NCBI RefSeq assembly: GCF_018271975.1
Contig: NZ_JAGUCN010000023.1
Coordinates: 17,166 to 81,165, forward strand
From: Carboxylicivirga mesophila
GTDB lineage: Bacteria; Bacteroidota; Bacteroidia; Bacteroidales; Marinilabiliaceae
Direction: 5' to 3'
DNA: 64,000 nucleotides
Shown: positions 26,580-34,862 of the stretch, in pieces
Position numbering within the stretch: the stretch's first letter is position 1
Layout of the letters: each line of letters begins with the position of its first letter
Made by a program: the position numbers and the translations under genes
Notes under the pieces: model-generated
Databases searched by the model: none
The model's input: the letters and a program-made list of their open reading frames with translations, nothing else
Told to the model about the DNA's origin: nothing

Positions 26580-26682
26580 CTCTCTGATTTTCGCAGACGC
26601 TTCTTCAAAATTCGGAGAAACGTCTGTGAGATTTTGAAAACTTTCTCTGAAAATCGGAGAAATGGCTCCCTTTTTCAGAGAG
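26580..26682. repeat. REP-like cluster of nested palindromes
   Basis: Bounded by a perfect 8-bp inverted repeat CTCTCTGA (26580-26587)/TCAGAGAG (26675-26682). Inside are CAGACG (26594-26599)/CGTCTG (26621-26626) and TTTCTCTG (26642-26649)/CGGAGAAA (26655-26662, with mismatch). The TCGGAG motif recalls the palindromes at 24153 and 25875. Bases 26425-26579 hold nothing recognisable. Confidence 0.55.
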
Positions 26683-26797
26683 CTTTCTGGCTTTGAAGCA
26701 GAACTTTTTAAGTAAAAACCAGAACTTTCTGAGATTTTATCAGGCCAACGAGCAAAAAAGCCAGGTGGATCAGGTAGTAATCCAGACCGTTGGGTGT

Positions 26798-26941
26798 TTA
26801 GGCATGAATAACAACCTCTTCTTCCTTTGCTGCTTGGTAGCTATGGCTATTTTCGAGGTATTCTCTCAGCTTATCGAGGTTGGCCGTCTGTATGCTTTCA
26901 ATATCAAACGCTTTGTCTTTTAATTGTGCCAGGTCTTTCAT
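26798..26941 (-). CDS. 47-residue ORF following an eroded gene end
   Basis: Minus-strand ATG at 26941 to TAA at 26798. It encodes a helical acidic peptide beginning MKDLAQLKDKAFDIESIQ. Its start codon overlaps the stop codon (ATGA) of the truncated frame upstream, the arrangement of a real operon, which argues that both are genuine although remnant. Not recognised. It may be intact, but its partner gene has lost its 5' end. Confidence 0.4.
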   Translation of the reverse strand: MKDLAQLKDKAFDIESIQTANLDKLREYLENSHSYQAAKEEEVVIHA

Positions 26942-27111
26942 GCGGCATCTGTAAACAGTTGCATCAGCCTGGGGTATTTCTCATCATCCAGCTTCACAAA
27001 GGTACTCAGGCGGTCAATTTTCCAATAGCTGATATCGCTTTTACCCAACCCGGTTAGTTCCTTCAGTTTATCGTCTTCGGGCGTGCAGCTGTGAGTATCA
27101 AAGAAGGATAC
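26938..27111 (-). pseudogene. C-terminal 57 residues of a truncated unknown gene
   Basis: Minus-strand frame open from 27111 to the TGA at 26938, with an in-frame stop just upstream and no start codon. It reads as natural protein: ELTGLGKSDISYWKIDRLST, then FVKLDDEKYPRLMQLFTDAA at the end. It overlaps the following small ORF by ATGA. The parent family is unknown to me. It looks like a decayed two-gene unit left next to the REP-like cluster. Confidence 0.4.
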
Positions 27112-27194
27112 TTAATAGTTACTTAGATACAAGTATTGTTTATGATTAGCAGTGGTAGTTTTCTTCAATATCTGATAATTAACCATTTTTAATA

Positions 27195-27254
27195 AATGAA
27201 CGTTCGTTCATTAAATAAAAACCTATACATTTGTCAAATAAATGAACGTTCATT
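27195..27254 (+). promoter_or_regulatory. Promoter flanked by two palindromic TetR operators
   Basis: Operator 1 is AATGAACGTTCGTTCATT (27195-27212), a perfect 18-bp inverted repeat with a 2-base centre. Operator 2 is AATGAACGTTCATT (27241-27254), a perfect 14-bp palindrome. Between them TACATTTG (27226-27233) fits the -7 element. Operator 1 covers the expected -33 region and operator 2 lies just past the start of transcription, so binding by the TetR protein encoded next would block its own operon. Confidence 0.8.
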
Positions 27255-27285
27255 CAGTAATGGGCAGAACAATAATTCAAACATC

Positions 27286-27858
27286 ATGCAGGTCAGAGGA
27301 AAAGTAAAAGACAAAAAAGGCGCGATTCTTAATGCGGCACTCACCCTTGTAACCAAATATGGTTTACACGGCATCAGTATGAAGATGATTGCCGAAGAAG
27401 CTGATATTGCTGCCGGTACCATCTATGTGCATTTTAAGAATAAGGAAGAGATGCTGGCATCGTTGTTTAGTAATATCACCAGCGAAATTAATCTCCTTGT
27501 CGAGGAGCTGTACAGTCCCGATAAGCTGTTTAAGGATAATTTTATCCGCATATGGAGCGAGGTGCTAAAGACGTATATTAACGATCAGCGTATGCCCGAT
27601 TTTATTAATCAGTATGCCTATTCGGCCAGTGATAACCGCAGCTACAGAGAGCAGTTGTTAACGCCTGTGTACGGACTGCTTGAGCAAGCTCGCAGAGATG
27701 GTATTGTAAAACAATTGCCTTTGCCGGGACTCATCGCCTTAATACATGGTCCTCTTATCTCATTGGTTCGCATGACGCGTGATTCCGATGTACTATCAAA
27801 AGATATTGATGTAAACATTTACGCCGAGGCTTGCTGGAATGCTATCAGTGCTCACTAA
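27286..27858 (+). CDS. TetR/AcrR-family repressor of the efflux operon
   Basis: 190 residues from the ATG at 27286; an upstream start at 27196 lies inside operator 1 and is rejected. The N-terminal TetR DNA-binding domain covers about residues 6-55: GAILNAALTLVTKYGLHGIS, then MKMIAEEADIAAGTIYVHFK with the recognition helix, then NKEEMLASLF. The C-terminal half is the variable ligand-binding and dimer region. Its gene is first in an operon with TolC, HlyD and ABC-2 permease genes (43-base gap), so it is probably a drug- or metabolite-responsive local repressor. Ligand unknown. Confidence 0.9.
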   Translation: MQVRGKVKDKKGAILNAALTLVTKYGLHGISMKMIAEEADIAAGTIYVHFKNKEEMLASLFSNITSEINLLVEELYSPDKLFKDNFIRIWSEVLKTYINDQRMPDFINQYAYSASDNRSYREQLLTPVYGLLEQARRDGIVKQLPLPGLIALIHGPLISLVRMTRDSDVLSKDIDVNIYAEACWNAISAH

Positions 27859-27901
27859 GATTATATAAATCGAACTCAGGTTAATACAAAACAGAAGATT
27901 G

Positions 27902-29320
27902 ATGAGAACAAAAATTATTGCGTTGGTGCTAATACTTCTTACCGCAAAGGTAAACGGACAAACGCTGCAATCAGATACAGGTAGAGTGGATTTTCTGGTA
28001 CTAGCTGAAGCTGCAATGGCACACAATAAAACCTTGCAAAATCAGCAGCTTGAACTGAAGAAGTTAGGGTTGACGCAAAAGCAAATATACCATACGTATA
28101 TACCAACGCTTGAGGCCAGTGGCGCATATGCCTATTCCAAAGGTCAGCTAAATATTGATACTGATCCCATTCCTTTCACCTTGCCGGGTATGACACTGCC
28201 GTTGCCTGGTTTGCCTCCCGTTGAACTACCGCCAATGCATCTGGCTATTCCTGGCATCGATCAGGGCTTGGATTATAGTGGTAATTTGTGGATGGGTGGA
28301 CTGACAGCTAAATGGACGCTATTCACCGGCCTTAAGGCCCCATACCTGGGCAAAGCTATGAAGCATAAAATTCAGGCAAATGAGTATTTACTGCAACAAA
28401 GCGAAGCCGATATCATTGAGGAGTTGGCAATTTACTACGATAAAGTAGCTCTTTTGGCACAGGCAGAAAAGCTATTAAAGGAGAGTGAAAAGCGACTTAA
28501 CCGCGAAGCTGATGTGGCACAACGGGCACTGACTGAAGGATTGATAACTCAGCACGATTACCAGAAAATTGAAATAGCTCGTTTGGATTTGGCTTCGAGG
28601 CAAATAGAGCTGCGCGGAAACAGGCAGCTGTTGCAACTTAAGCTACAGCAGTTAACCGGCTTGTCGGTGGATGAAATAGCCGGAATAAGCGTTGAGCTGC
28701 AACCAATGAGAAATGTGGCCGGCGAAGGAACTTACATGGCACGTCCGGAACTTAAGGCACTTGATGAAGCGATTGTAGCATCGGAGTATAAACTTAAAAG
28801 TGAGTCAAGCGGCTACTTGCCAAAAGTGCAGGCATTTGCTACTCATCAGTATGCCGGCTTTACCAACGGTGAGCTGGGACCTGTGGGCTTTAACGAAATA
28901 AGTGCTTATCCGGTTAATGCTGTTGGTGTGGGATTTAAGTGGGAGTTGTTTGATGGTTTCCATACGCACGATGAGCGGAAGAAAGCTAAGATTCAAATAC
29001 AGCAAACACAAAATAAACGCGCCGAAGCTGCAGAAATGCTGATGCTCAATTATAACAATGCATTTAATAGCTACCAGGTGGCCACGGCTCAGGAAGCTTT
29101 GCGCGCCAGGCAACAAGATGTTTCAAAGCGTAGCCTGCAGATTTCTTACAAAGAGTATCAGAATGGCTTAATTAAGGTGAGTGAATTTCTGGAGGCACAA
29201 ACCGATTACGAAAAGTCGGTATTAGATTATTATCAAACAGTATACGAGCAACGGCAAAGTGCTGTTAAGCTGTTGAATGCAACCGGTGAACTTAACTTAG
29301 AAACCATTAGAAACTTATAA
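27902..29320 (+). CDS. TolC-family outer-membrane efflux protein
   Basis: 472 residues from the ATG at 27902 (the TTG just before it is not favoured). The signal peptide ends TAKVNGQ. It has the repeated long alpha-helical barrel halves of TolC/OEP proteins: LAEAAMAHNKTLQNQQLELK near the N-terminus and the second copy near PELKALDEAIVASEYKLKSE, with KVSEFLEAQTDYEKSVLDYY near the C-terminus. A Pro-rich insertion (FTLPGMTLPLPGLPPVELPP) of about residues 90-125 is an unusual loop in the first beta segment. It forms the outer-membrane exit of the efflux system. Confidence 0.92.
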   Translation: MRTKIIALVLILLTAKVNGQTLQSDTGRVDFLVLAEAAMAHNKTLQNQQLELKKLGLTQKQIYHTYIPTLEASGAYAYSKGQLNIDTDPIPFTLPGMTLPLPGLPPVELPPMHLAIPGIDQGLDYSGNLWMGGLTAKWTLFTGLKAPYLGKAMKHKIQANEYLLQQSEADIIEELAIYYDKVALLAQAEKLLKESEKRLNREADVAQRALTEGLITQHDYQKIEIARLDLASRQIELRGNRQLLQLKLQQLTGLSVDEIAGISVELQPMRNVAGEGTYMARPELKALDEAIVASEYKLKSESSGYLPKVQAFATHQYAGFTNGELGPVGFNEISAYPVNAVGVGFKWELFDGFHTHDERKKAKIQIQQTQNKRAEAAEMLMLNYNNAFNSYQVATAQEALRARQQDVSKRSLQISYKEYQNGLIKVSEFLEAQTDYEKSVLDYYQTVYEQRQSAVKLLNATGELNLETIRNL

Positions 29321-29343
29321 TATTAAACTGTTGAACGTAGCTG

Positions 29344-30333
29344 ATGAAAAAATATAACAACATGAAAACAATACACTATTGGCTAATAGCTATTTTGACA
29401 TTATTGACAGTGGCTTGTCAGAATAAACCAATTGAGGGACTTCAGGGAAAAGTAAAACGCGATGCGCTGATGGTGGTGTCCAAGTACCCTGGTCGTATTA
29501 TTGAATTATATGCGGCCGAAGGTCAGCAGCTTAATAAAGGTGATACACTGATGCTATTGGATATGCCAGAGGTAGAGGCCAGGTTGAATCAGGCATCCGG
29601 CGCAGTAAGTGCTGCCAAAGCACAATATCAGATGGCTTTGCACGGGGCTACCAACGAGCAGTTGGAACAAGTAATGGCTAAGCTGGACGCTGTAACAGAG
29701 CAGTATAACTACGCGCAGAAATCTTATGAGCGTATTAATAACATGTTTAAAGACAGCATGGTGTCGGTGCAGCAGCACGATGAGGTATACATGAAATACC
29801 AGTCGGCCAAAGCACAGTATAATGGTGTTAAGGCGAAATATGATGAGGTGAAAAAAGGCGTGCGTGATGAAAAAGTGCAAATGGCGCTGGGTACCTACGA
29901 GCGGGCAAAAGGTGCTTTAGAGGAGGCACAGGTGGCTTACGCCGAACGCTTTATTGTAGCACCACAGAACATGACCATTGAAACCATTGCCCTGCACGAA
30001 GGCGAGTTGGTACTACCCGGCTATGGCATTGCTACAGGCTACCGCTTGAGTGAAGCATTCTTTCGTTTTACCGTATCCGAAAGCAGGGTGAGTGAGTTTT
30101 CAATCGGCGATCAGGTTAAAGTAGTTTCACCATTTACCAGGCAGGAATACCAGTCGCGTATTGTGTCCATCAAGCAACTGACACGCTATGCCGATGTCAC
30201 CTCCGCATTTCCTGAATACGAATTGAGTGAATCGGTTTATGAGTTAAAGGCAATACCTGTGCAGGGCGAAGATGTAAGCGATTTGCTGACTAATATATCT
30301 GTCATATTGAAAAAACGCAGTAGGAATGAATAA
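29344..30333 (+). CDS. HlyD-family membrane-fusion (periplasmic adaptor) lipoprotein
   Basis: 329 residues, or 323 if started at the ATG at 29362, which gives a compact lipoprotein signal ILTLLTVAC. A barrel-sandwich half-motif GRIIELYAAEGQQLNKGDTL is followed by a long coiled coil of about 75-200 and the second half near TIALHEGELVLPGYG. It links the inner-membrane permease to the TolC-like protein. It overlaps the permease gene by 8 bases. A distinctive point is the lipid anchor in place of a transmembrane helix. Confidence 0.9.
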   Translation: MKKYNNMKTIHYWLIAILTLLTVACQNKPIEGLQGKVKRDALMVVSKYPGRIIELYAAEGQQLNKGDTLMLLDMPEVEARLNQASGAVSAAKAQYQMALHGATNEQLEQVMAKLDAVTEQYNYAQKSYERINNMFKDSMVSVQQHDEVYMKYQSAKAQYNGVKAKYDEVKKGVRDEKVQMALGTYERAKGALEEAQVAYAERFIVAPQNMTIETIALHEGELVLPGYGIATGYRLSEAFFRFTVSESRVSEFSIGDQVKVVSPFTRQEYQSRIVSIKQLTRYADVTSAFPEYELSESVYELKAIPVQGEDVSDLLTNISVILKKRSRNE

Positions 30334-31477
30334 TTTTATTGACTTAATCAAGCGGGAGTTCCGGCTTTTTGCCAGCAACTCGGTGGTGATGGCTATTTTT
30401 ATTGGTGCCCCATTGCTCTATGGATTGTTGCTGGGAGCTGTATATAGTAAAGGAAAAGTCGATAATCTGCCCATCCTTGTTATTGATTTGGACGATTCAC
30501 CCATGAGTCATCGTGCTATTGATATGTTGAATGATGCAGAGGTATTGACCGTAACAGTGCACTATGATCAGCAGGAGGTGCGTAAAGGCATTATTACGGA
30601 TGGGTATGAAGCGGTTGTTACCATTCCCTACCGGTTTGAAGCAGATATTATTCAAAAGCGCCACCCTGAAATTCAGGTGGAAGTGAATACCGCCAATATA
30701 CTGCCGGCCAACTATGGTGCTAAAGCCATACAGGTGGCACTGGGAACGCTCAATGCAGGGATTGAAATACAAAGCTTAACCAAAACAGGCATGCCACTGA
30801 CAACGGCCAAAGAAAGCTATGAAGCTTTTAGTGTTAATTATGCCCGTTTCTTTAATAAGTCGGCCAACTATATGACCTTCTTATGGCCAGGCGTACTTGG
30901 GGTAATTATCCAGCAGGTGTTTATGCTGGCCATGGCACTGAGTTTTGCCCGCGAGCAGGAAGACAAGACCTTTGCCACTGAGTTTTATCCGCGCGTGCGC
31001 AATCCCTGGTATGCGATGTTTATTAAGTCATTGCCCTTTTGGCTGATGGGCCTTGGTGTGTTGGCTGCTTTGTGGGCGATGTTTCCCTTGTTCAAAGTGC
31101 CGCTGCAGGTGCATGGTATGGGGATGATTACTTTGCTGGCGGGCTTGATTTTTTCTGTAACGATGATGGGTATTTCGGTTAGTCTGGCTATACCCAGTCA
31201 GTTAAAAGCAACCGAAGTACTGATGGTTATCGCTACGCCAAGCTTTATTTTAAGTGGTTTTACCTGGCCCTTGTCACAAATGCCCGATTGGGTGGTGGGG
31301 TTGGCTAACACCATTCCGCTCACTCATTTCCTCGAAGGCTTGAGGAAGCTGATGTTTTATGGCGCTACGCTTAATGATATCTGGCCACAATTGTCAGGCT
31401 TACTATATATATCACTGTTTTTCATGGTGCTTAACTATATCCTGTTTAAGACTATTCCCAGATTGCGAACTAAATAA
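30326..31477 (+). CDS. ABC-2 type transporter permease
   Basis: 383 residues. TM1 is near residues 20-38 (SVVMAIFIGAPLLYGLLLGA), then a large extracytoplasmic domain of about 45-185 with VIDLDDSPMS, then five more hydrophobic segments after about 190. The layout matches ABC-2 permeases of the YhhJ/YhgE type (ABC2_membrane_3). No ATP-binding protein gene is in this operon, which ends here at a terminator. An ATPase from elsewhere, or an ATP-independent role, would be needed. Start overlaps the HlyD stop region. Confidence 0.9.
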   Translation: MNNFIDLIKREFRLFASNSVVMAIFIGAPLLYGLLLGAVYSKGKVDNLPILVIDLDDSPMSHRAIDMLNDAEVLTVTVHYDQQEVRKGIITDGYEAVVTIPYRFEADIIQKRHPEIQVEVNTANILPANYGAKAIQVALGTLNAGIEIQSLTKTGMPLTTAKESYEAFSVNYARFFNKSANYMTFLWPGVLGVIIQQVFMLAMALSFAREQEDKTFATEFYPRVRNPWYAMFIKSLPFWLMGLGVLAALWAMFPLFKVPLQVHGMGMITLLAGLIFSVTMMGISVSLAIPSQLKATEVLMVIATPSFILSGFTWPLSQMPDWVVGLANTIPLTHFLEGLRKLMFYGATLNDIWPQLSGLLYISLFFMVLNYILFKTIPRLRTK

Positions 31478-31500
31478 TACTATTATAGTGTGTGCAACAA

Positions 31501-31537
31501 CAAGCCGGCCTGAGTTTTCTGTGCCGGCTTTTGTTTT
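31501..31537 (+). terminator. Terminator of the efflux operon
   Basis: Stem AAGCCGGC (31502-31509) and GCCGGCTT (31523-31530), 13-base loop, followed by TTGTTTT. Confidence 0.8.
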
Positions 31538-31659
31538 GTAATCTGTTGTACTGGGTTTGGCAATGGCTTTAGGCCCAAAATGGTATTTATTTTATTCTGG
31601 TTTAACAAAAAACCACTGGCATTTAAATGAAAAAAATAGCGAAAAGCTAAGAATTGTTC

Positions 31660-31768
31660 TATTTTTGTCGGGTTAAGTTTGAAACAGATAGCTTAAGTGG
31701 AGACTTAGCTATAAATTTAACGCATTAATTTATTGTAATGATGGACAGGTCATTGAAAATGGTCCATC
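31660..31768 (+). promoter_or_regulatory. fabG promoter element and leader hairpin
   Basis: TATTTTTG (31660-31667) fits the -7 consensus; no clear TTG lies 19-21 bases upstream. In the leader, GATGGAC (31740-31746) pairs with GTCCATC (31762-31768), a 7-bp stem 21 bases before the start codon that could affect translation. Bases 31541-31659 show nothing else. Confidence 0.45.
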
Positions 31769-31789
31769 TGAACTATTAAATAGAACAAT

Positions 31790-32536
31790 ATGAAGTTACT
31801 AGAAGGAAAAACAGCTATTGTAACCGGTGCTGCTCGCGGTATTGGTAAAGCAATCGCTATCCGTTTTGCACAAGAAGGTTGTAATGTAGCATTTACTGAC
31901 CTGGTTATTAACGAAGCTGCTCAGGAAACTGAAAAGGAGCTTGAAGCACTGGGAGTAAAAGCTAAAGGTTATGCTTCTGATGCAAGTAATTTTGAAGATA
32001 CACAAAAAGTAGTTGCTGAAATCGTTAAGGATTTCGGGCAAGTTGATGTTTTAATCAATAACGCCGGTATAACTAAAGATACCCTGTTGATGCGCATGAC
32101 TGAAGAGCAGTGGGATGCTGTAATCAACGTTAACCTGAAGTCGGTATTTAACTTCACCAAAGCTGTTCAGCCAACCATGTTGCGTCAACGTTCAGGTTCT
32201 ATCGTTAACATGAGCTCGGTAGTTGGTGTAAGCGGTAACGCTGGTCAGGCTAACTATTCTGCTTCTAAAGCGGGTATGATTGGTTTCACCAAGTCAATCG
32301 CAAAAGAGTTGGGTTCACGTGGTATCCGCAGCAACGCTATCGCTCCTGGATTCATCATCACTGAAATGACAGGTAAATTACCTGAAGATGTGAAGAAGGA
32401 CTGGGAAGCTAAGATTCCATTGAAGCGCGGTGGTACTCCTGAAGACGTGGCTAATATCTGTGTGTTCTTAGGATCTGACCTGTCGGCTTATGTGAGTGGA
32501 CAAACCATTCATGTGTGTGGTGGAATGAATATGTAA
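31790..32536 (+). CDS. fabG: 3-oxoacyl-ACP reductase
   Basis: A 248-residue short-chain dehydrogenase of fatty-acid synthesis, reducing 3-oxoacyl-ACP with NADPH. The cofactor motif is VTGAARGIGKAIA, the structural motif is INNAGITKDTLLMRM, and the catalytic residues are Ser in NMSSVVG, Tyr156 and Lys160 (YSASK). IAPGFIITEMT and the C-terminus YVSGQTIHVCGGM are characteristic of FabG rather than of other short-chain dehydrogenases. An acetoacetyl-CoA reductase role is possible but less likely. It has its own promoter candidate and terminator, so is monocistronic. Confidence 0.93.
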   Translation: MKLLEGKTAIVTGAARGIGKAIAIRFAQEGCNVAFTDLVINEAAQETEKELEALGVKAKGYASDASNFEDTQKVVAEIVKDFGQVDVLINNAGITKDTLLMRMTEEQWDAVINVNLKSVFNFTKAVQPTMLRQRSGSIVNMSSVVGVSGNAGQANYSASKAGMIGFTKSIAKELGSRGIRSNAIAPGFIITEMTGKLPEDVKKDWEAKIPLKRGGTPEDVANICVFLGSDLSAYVSGQTIHVCGGMNM

Positions 32537-32559
32537 GAATTTAACTGATATATTCGAGA

Positions 32560-32588
32560 AAGGGTGGTTTTTTAGCCACCCTTTTTTA
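32560..32588 (+). terminator. fabG terminator
   Basis: 8-bp stem AAGGGTGG (32560-32567) and CCACCCTT (32576-32583), followed by TTTT. Confidence 0.88.
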
Positions 32589-32648
32589 TTTTTATAGGCT
32601 TGAAGTGCGATGGCATCATTTTTGTTAACAAACGTTAAACTCTAAATC

Positions 32649-33812
32649 ATGAGAAATTTTACATACGAAGCATCTACAAAAATCTTATTTGGAAAAAACC
32701 GCATAGCTGAGATTGGGAATGAAATTCTGCCATATGGCAATAGCGTTCTATTGGCTTATGGAGGTGGCTCAATAAAAAGTTCAGGACTCTATGATAAGAT
32801 TGTTGAGGTGCTGAAGAAAAGCGGTATCCGTTTTGTTGAGCTGGCGGGTGTTCAACCCAATCCCCGGGTTGAAAGTGTAAGAGAAGGCATTCGTTTGTGT
32901 CGCGAAAATAATGTGCAATTTATTTTAGGTGTTGGTGGAGGTAGTGTTATAGACTGTATCAAAGCCATTGCCATGGGCGTTACTTATGAAGGTGATGTAT
33001 GGGGTTTTTATATACGCAAAGCCAAAATAGAAAGCGTTTTGCCCATCGGGGCAGTGCTGACATTAGCTGCTACAGGAAGTGAGATGAATGGTGGAACCGT
33101 CATTTCAAATGATGCTACACAAGAAAAAAGAGCCACCGGACATGATAGTCTGCGTCCAAAGTTTTCAGTACTCGATCCTACTATTACTTTTACAGTAAAT
33201 AAATGGCAAACAGCTGCCGGCGTGGTGGATGTGATGAGCCATATTTTTGAACAGTATTTTACGCAGGATAAAGGAACATTTGTGCAGGATGCCATGGCCG
33301 AAGGCATCTTAAAAACATGCATTCACTATGGTCCAATACTTCTTAATGATCCTGAGAACTATGAAGCCCGAGCTAATATTATGTGGGCTTCGAGCCTGGC
33401 CCTTAACGGGCTGACAGCTACTGGTAAGCTGTCTGGCGATTGGGCTACTCATATGATTGAGCATGAGGTAAGTGCTATTTATGATTTGACCCATGGAGCG
33501 GGTCTGGCAATACTCTTTCCTGTGTGGATGGACTATATCCTGGATGAGAAGACAGCACCCAAGTTAGCTCAGTATAGCCGGAATGTTTGGGGCGTAAAAG
33601 AAGAAGATGATGTGGAGGCAGCCCGACAGGGAATAACTAAGACACGTGAGTTTTTCAATGCGATGAATATGCCAGCCAGCCTGGAAGATGTCAAAATTAC
33701 CAACGAAAACATTGAGGCGATGGCCGAAGGTGCTTGTAAATTTGGCCCGGTTGGTATGTATAAACGATTAGGCAAAGAAGATGTTGCCGCAATTTTAACC
33801 AAAGCCCTGTAA
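32649..33812 (+). CDS. Iron-type alcohol dehydrogenase, YqhD/butanol dehydrogenase-like
   Basis: A 387-residue group-III alcohol dehydrogenase that would reduce aldehydes such as butyraldehyde with NAD(P)H. The nucleotide-binding motif is FILGVGGGSVIDCIKAIA. The metal ligands Asp194 and His198 (VVDVMSHIFEQ), His268 and His282 (LTHGAGLAILFP) match those of YqhD. Length and N-terminus (FTYEASTKILFGKN) fit the BdhA branch. A perfect palindrome TTTGTTAACAAA (32621-32632) just upstream could be an operator. It begins a plus-strand run with the DUF6340, dacB and DUF819 genes. Physiologically it could be an electron sink matching the butyrate genes about 10 kb away, by inference. Confidence 0.88.
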   Translation: MRNFTYEASTKILFGKNRIAEIGNEILPYGNSVLLAYGGGSIKSSGLYDKIVEVLKKSGIRFVELAGVQPNPRVESVREGIRLCRENNVQFILGVGGGSVIDCIKAIAMGVTYEGDVWGFYIRKAKIESVLPIGAVLTLAATGSEMNGGTVISNDATQEKRATGHDSLRPKFSVLDPTITFTVNKWQTAAGVVDVMSHIFEQYFTQDKGTFVQDAMAEGILKTCIHYGPILLNDPENYEARANIMWASSLALNGLTATGKLSGDWATHMIEHEVSAIYDLTHGAGLAILFPVWMDYILDEKTAPKLAQYSRNVWGVKEEDDVEAARQGITKTREFFNAMNMPASLEDVKITNENIEAMAEGACKFGPVGMYKRLGKEDVAAILTKAL

Positions 33813-33821
33813 GTAAAGTCT

Positions 33822-34862
33822 ATGATTAGTCGTATTTCCATTAGTATTCTGATTGTATTATCCCTTTTTTCCTGTAAAAGTTACGAGGTGATGTACTTCG
33901 ATGTGCTTCGCCCGGCACAATATTCGGTGTCGCCAACCATTGCATCAGTCGTTATTGTTGATAATGCATATTCTTATAATCCTGATAATGCTCATGTTGC
34001 CAGTGTAATGGGCGAAATGGTTAGATTAGATACAGTGCGGGTGGATACCTTCACCACTGTAATTATTGCTGAACTGAAAAAAGAATTGGAAAGACGACGT
34101 TTTTTTGACACCGTATTTGTTGATACGCTTAAATATAACCCCGGTTCTTCAGGTAAGCCATATCGGCAATTGACGCCTGCTCAGATTATTGATATCTGCA
34201 ATCAATACAACGCTGATGCGGTATTATCCCTTGCCGGAGCCGAATATGGCACAGCTATTACGGTTGAGGATATGGAGGCTGAATACTACGCCACCATGGA
34301 TGTAAGCGGTCAGGTGTATTGGCGTTTATTTGATGGTTATTCAGCCGAAGGTTTACATGCCAAATTGCAAAGAGATACGTTGTATTGGGATGGTGTTGGT
34401 AGCGATGTAAATAGCTCAGTGGCATCGTTTCCATCTTTGAAGGAGGCGACCATTGAAGTAGCCGCTTACCTGGGCAATGAGTTTGCCGATGAAGTGGTTC
34501 CTTATTGGGAGCAGATTAGCCGTAAGGTGTACACGGCTGGTAATGTTCACTTTGTTAATGCAGCTGAATGGCTTGCAAAGGATAATCGCTTTGAGGCAGA
34601 AAAATTATGGGGCTTTGTTTATGAGCATGGCAACTCAAGAGAGAAAGGGAAAGCGGCCAACAATATCGCTGTATCACTTGAAACGCGTGGTGAGCTTAAG
34701 CTGGCCATGGAATGGGCTTATAAAAGTTACGAGGCATTTCAGGCGAAGGGCGTAACAGGTAATGTGGAGGAACGGCAAACTTCTAAGGAGCTATACCTGG
34801 ATATGGTGAGGCGCTATCGCGACGTCAAGAAACTGGATGAGCAAATTGGAGGAGTAGAATGA
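33822..34862 (+). CDS. DUF6340-like lipoprotein
   Basis: 346 residues with a lipoprotein signal (ISILIVLSLFSC, lipobox Cys about residue 18). The body begins YEVMYFDVLRPAQYSV and then VVIVDNAYSY, in the manner of DUF6340 proteins of Bacteroidota; helical repeats near 250-330 (AAEWLAKDNRFEAEKLWGFV and RGELKLAMEWAYKSYEAF) look like TPR units. The function of the family is unknown. It begins 9 bases after the alcohol dehydrogenase gene and overlaps dacB by 4 bases (ATGA), so is translationally coupled to it. Confidence 0.75.
   Translation: MISRISISILIVLSLFSCKSYEVMYFDVLRPAQYSVSPTIASVVIVDNAYSYNPDNAHVASVMGEMVRLDTVRVDTFTTVIIAELKKELERRRFFDTVFVDTLKYNPGSSGKPYRQLTPAQIIDICNQYNADAVLSLAGAEYGTAITVEDMEAEYYATMDVSGQVYWRLFDGYSAEGLHAKLQRDTLYWDGVGSDVNSSVASFPSLKEATIEVAAYLGNEFADEVVPYWEQISRKVYTAGNVHFVNAAEWLAKDNRFEAEKLWGFVYEHGNSREKGKAANNIAVSLETRGELKLAMEWAYKSYEAFQAKGVTGNVEERQTSKELYLDMVRRYRDVKKLDEQIGGVE

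Noticed and set aside
26693..27057. Two overlapping ~76-codon plus-strand open frames
   Set aside because: They are antisense to the better-looking minus-strand remnants at 26798-27111.
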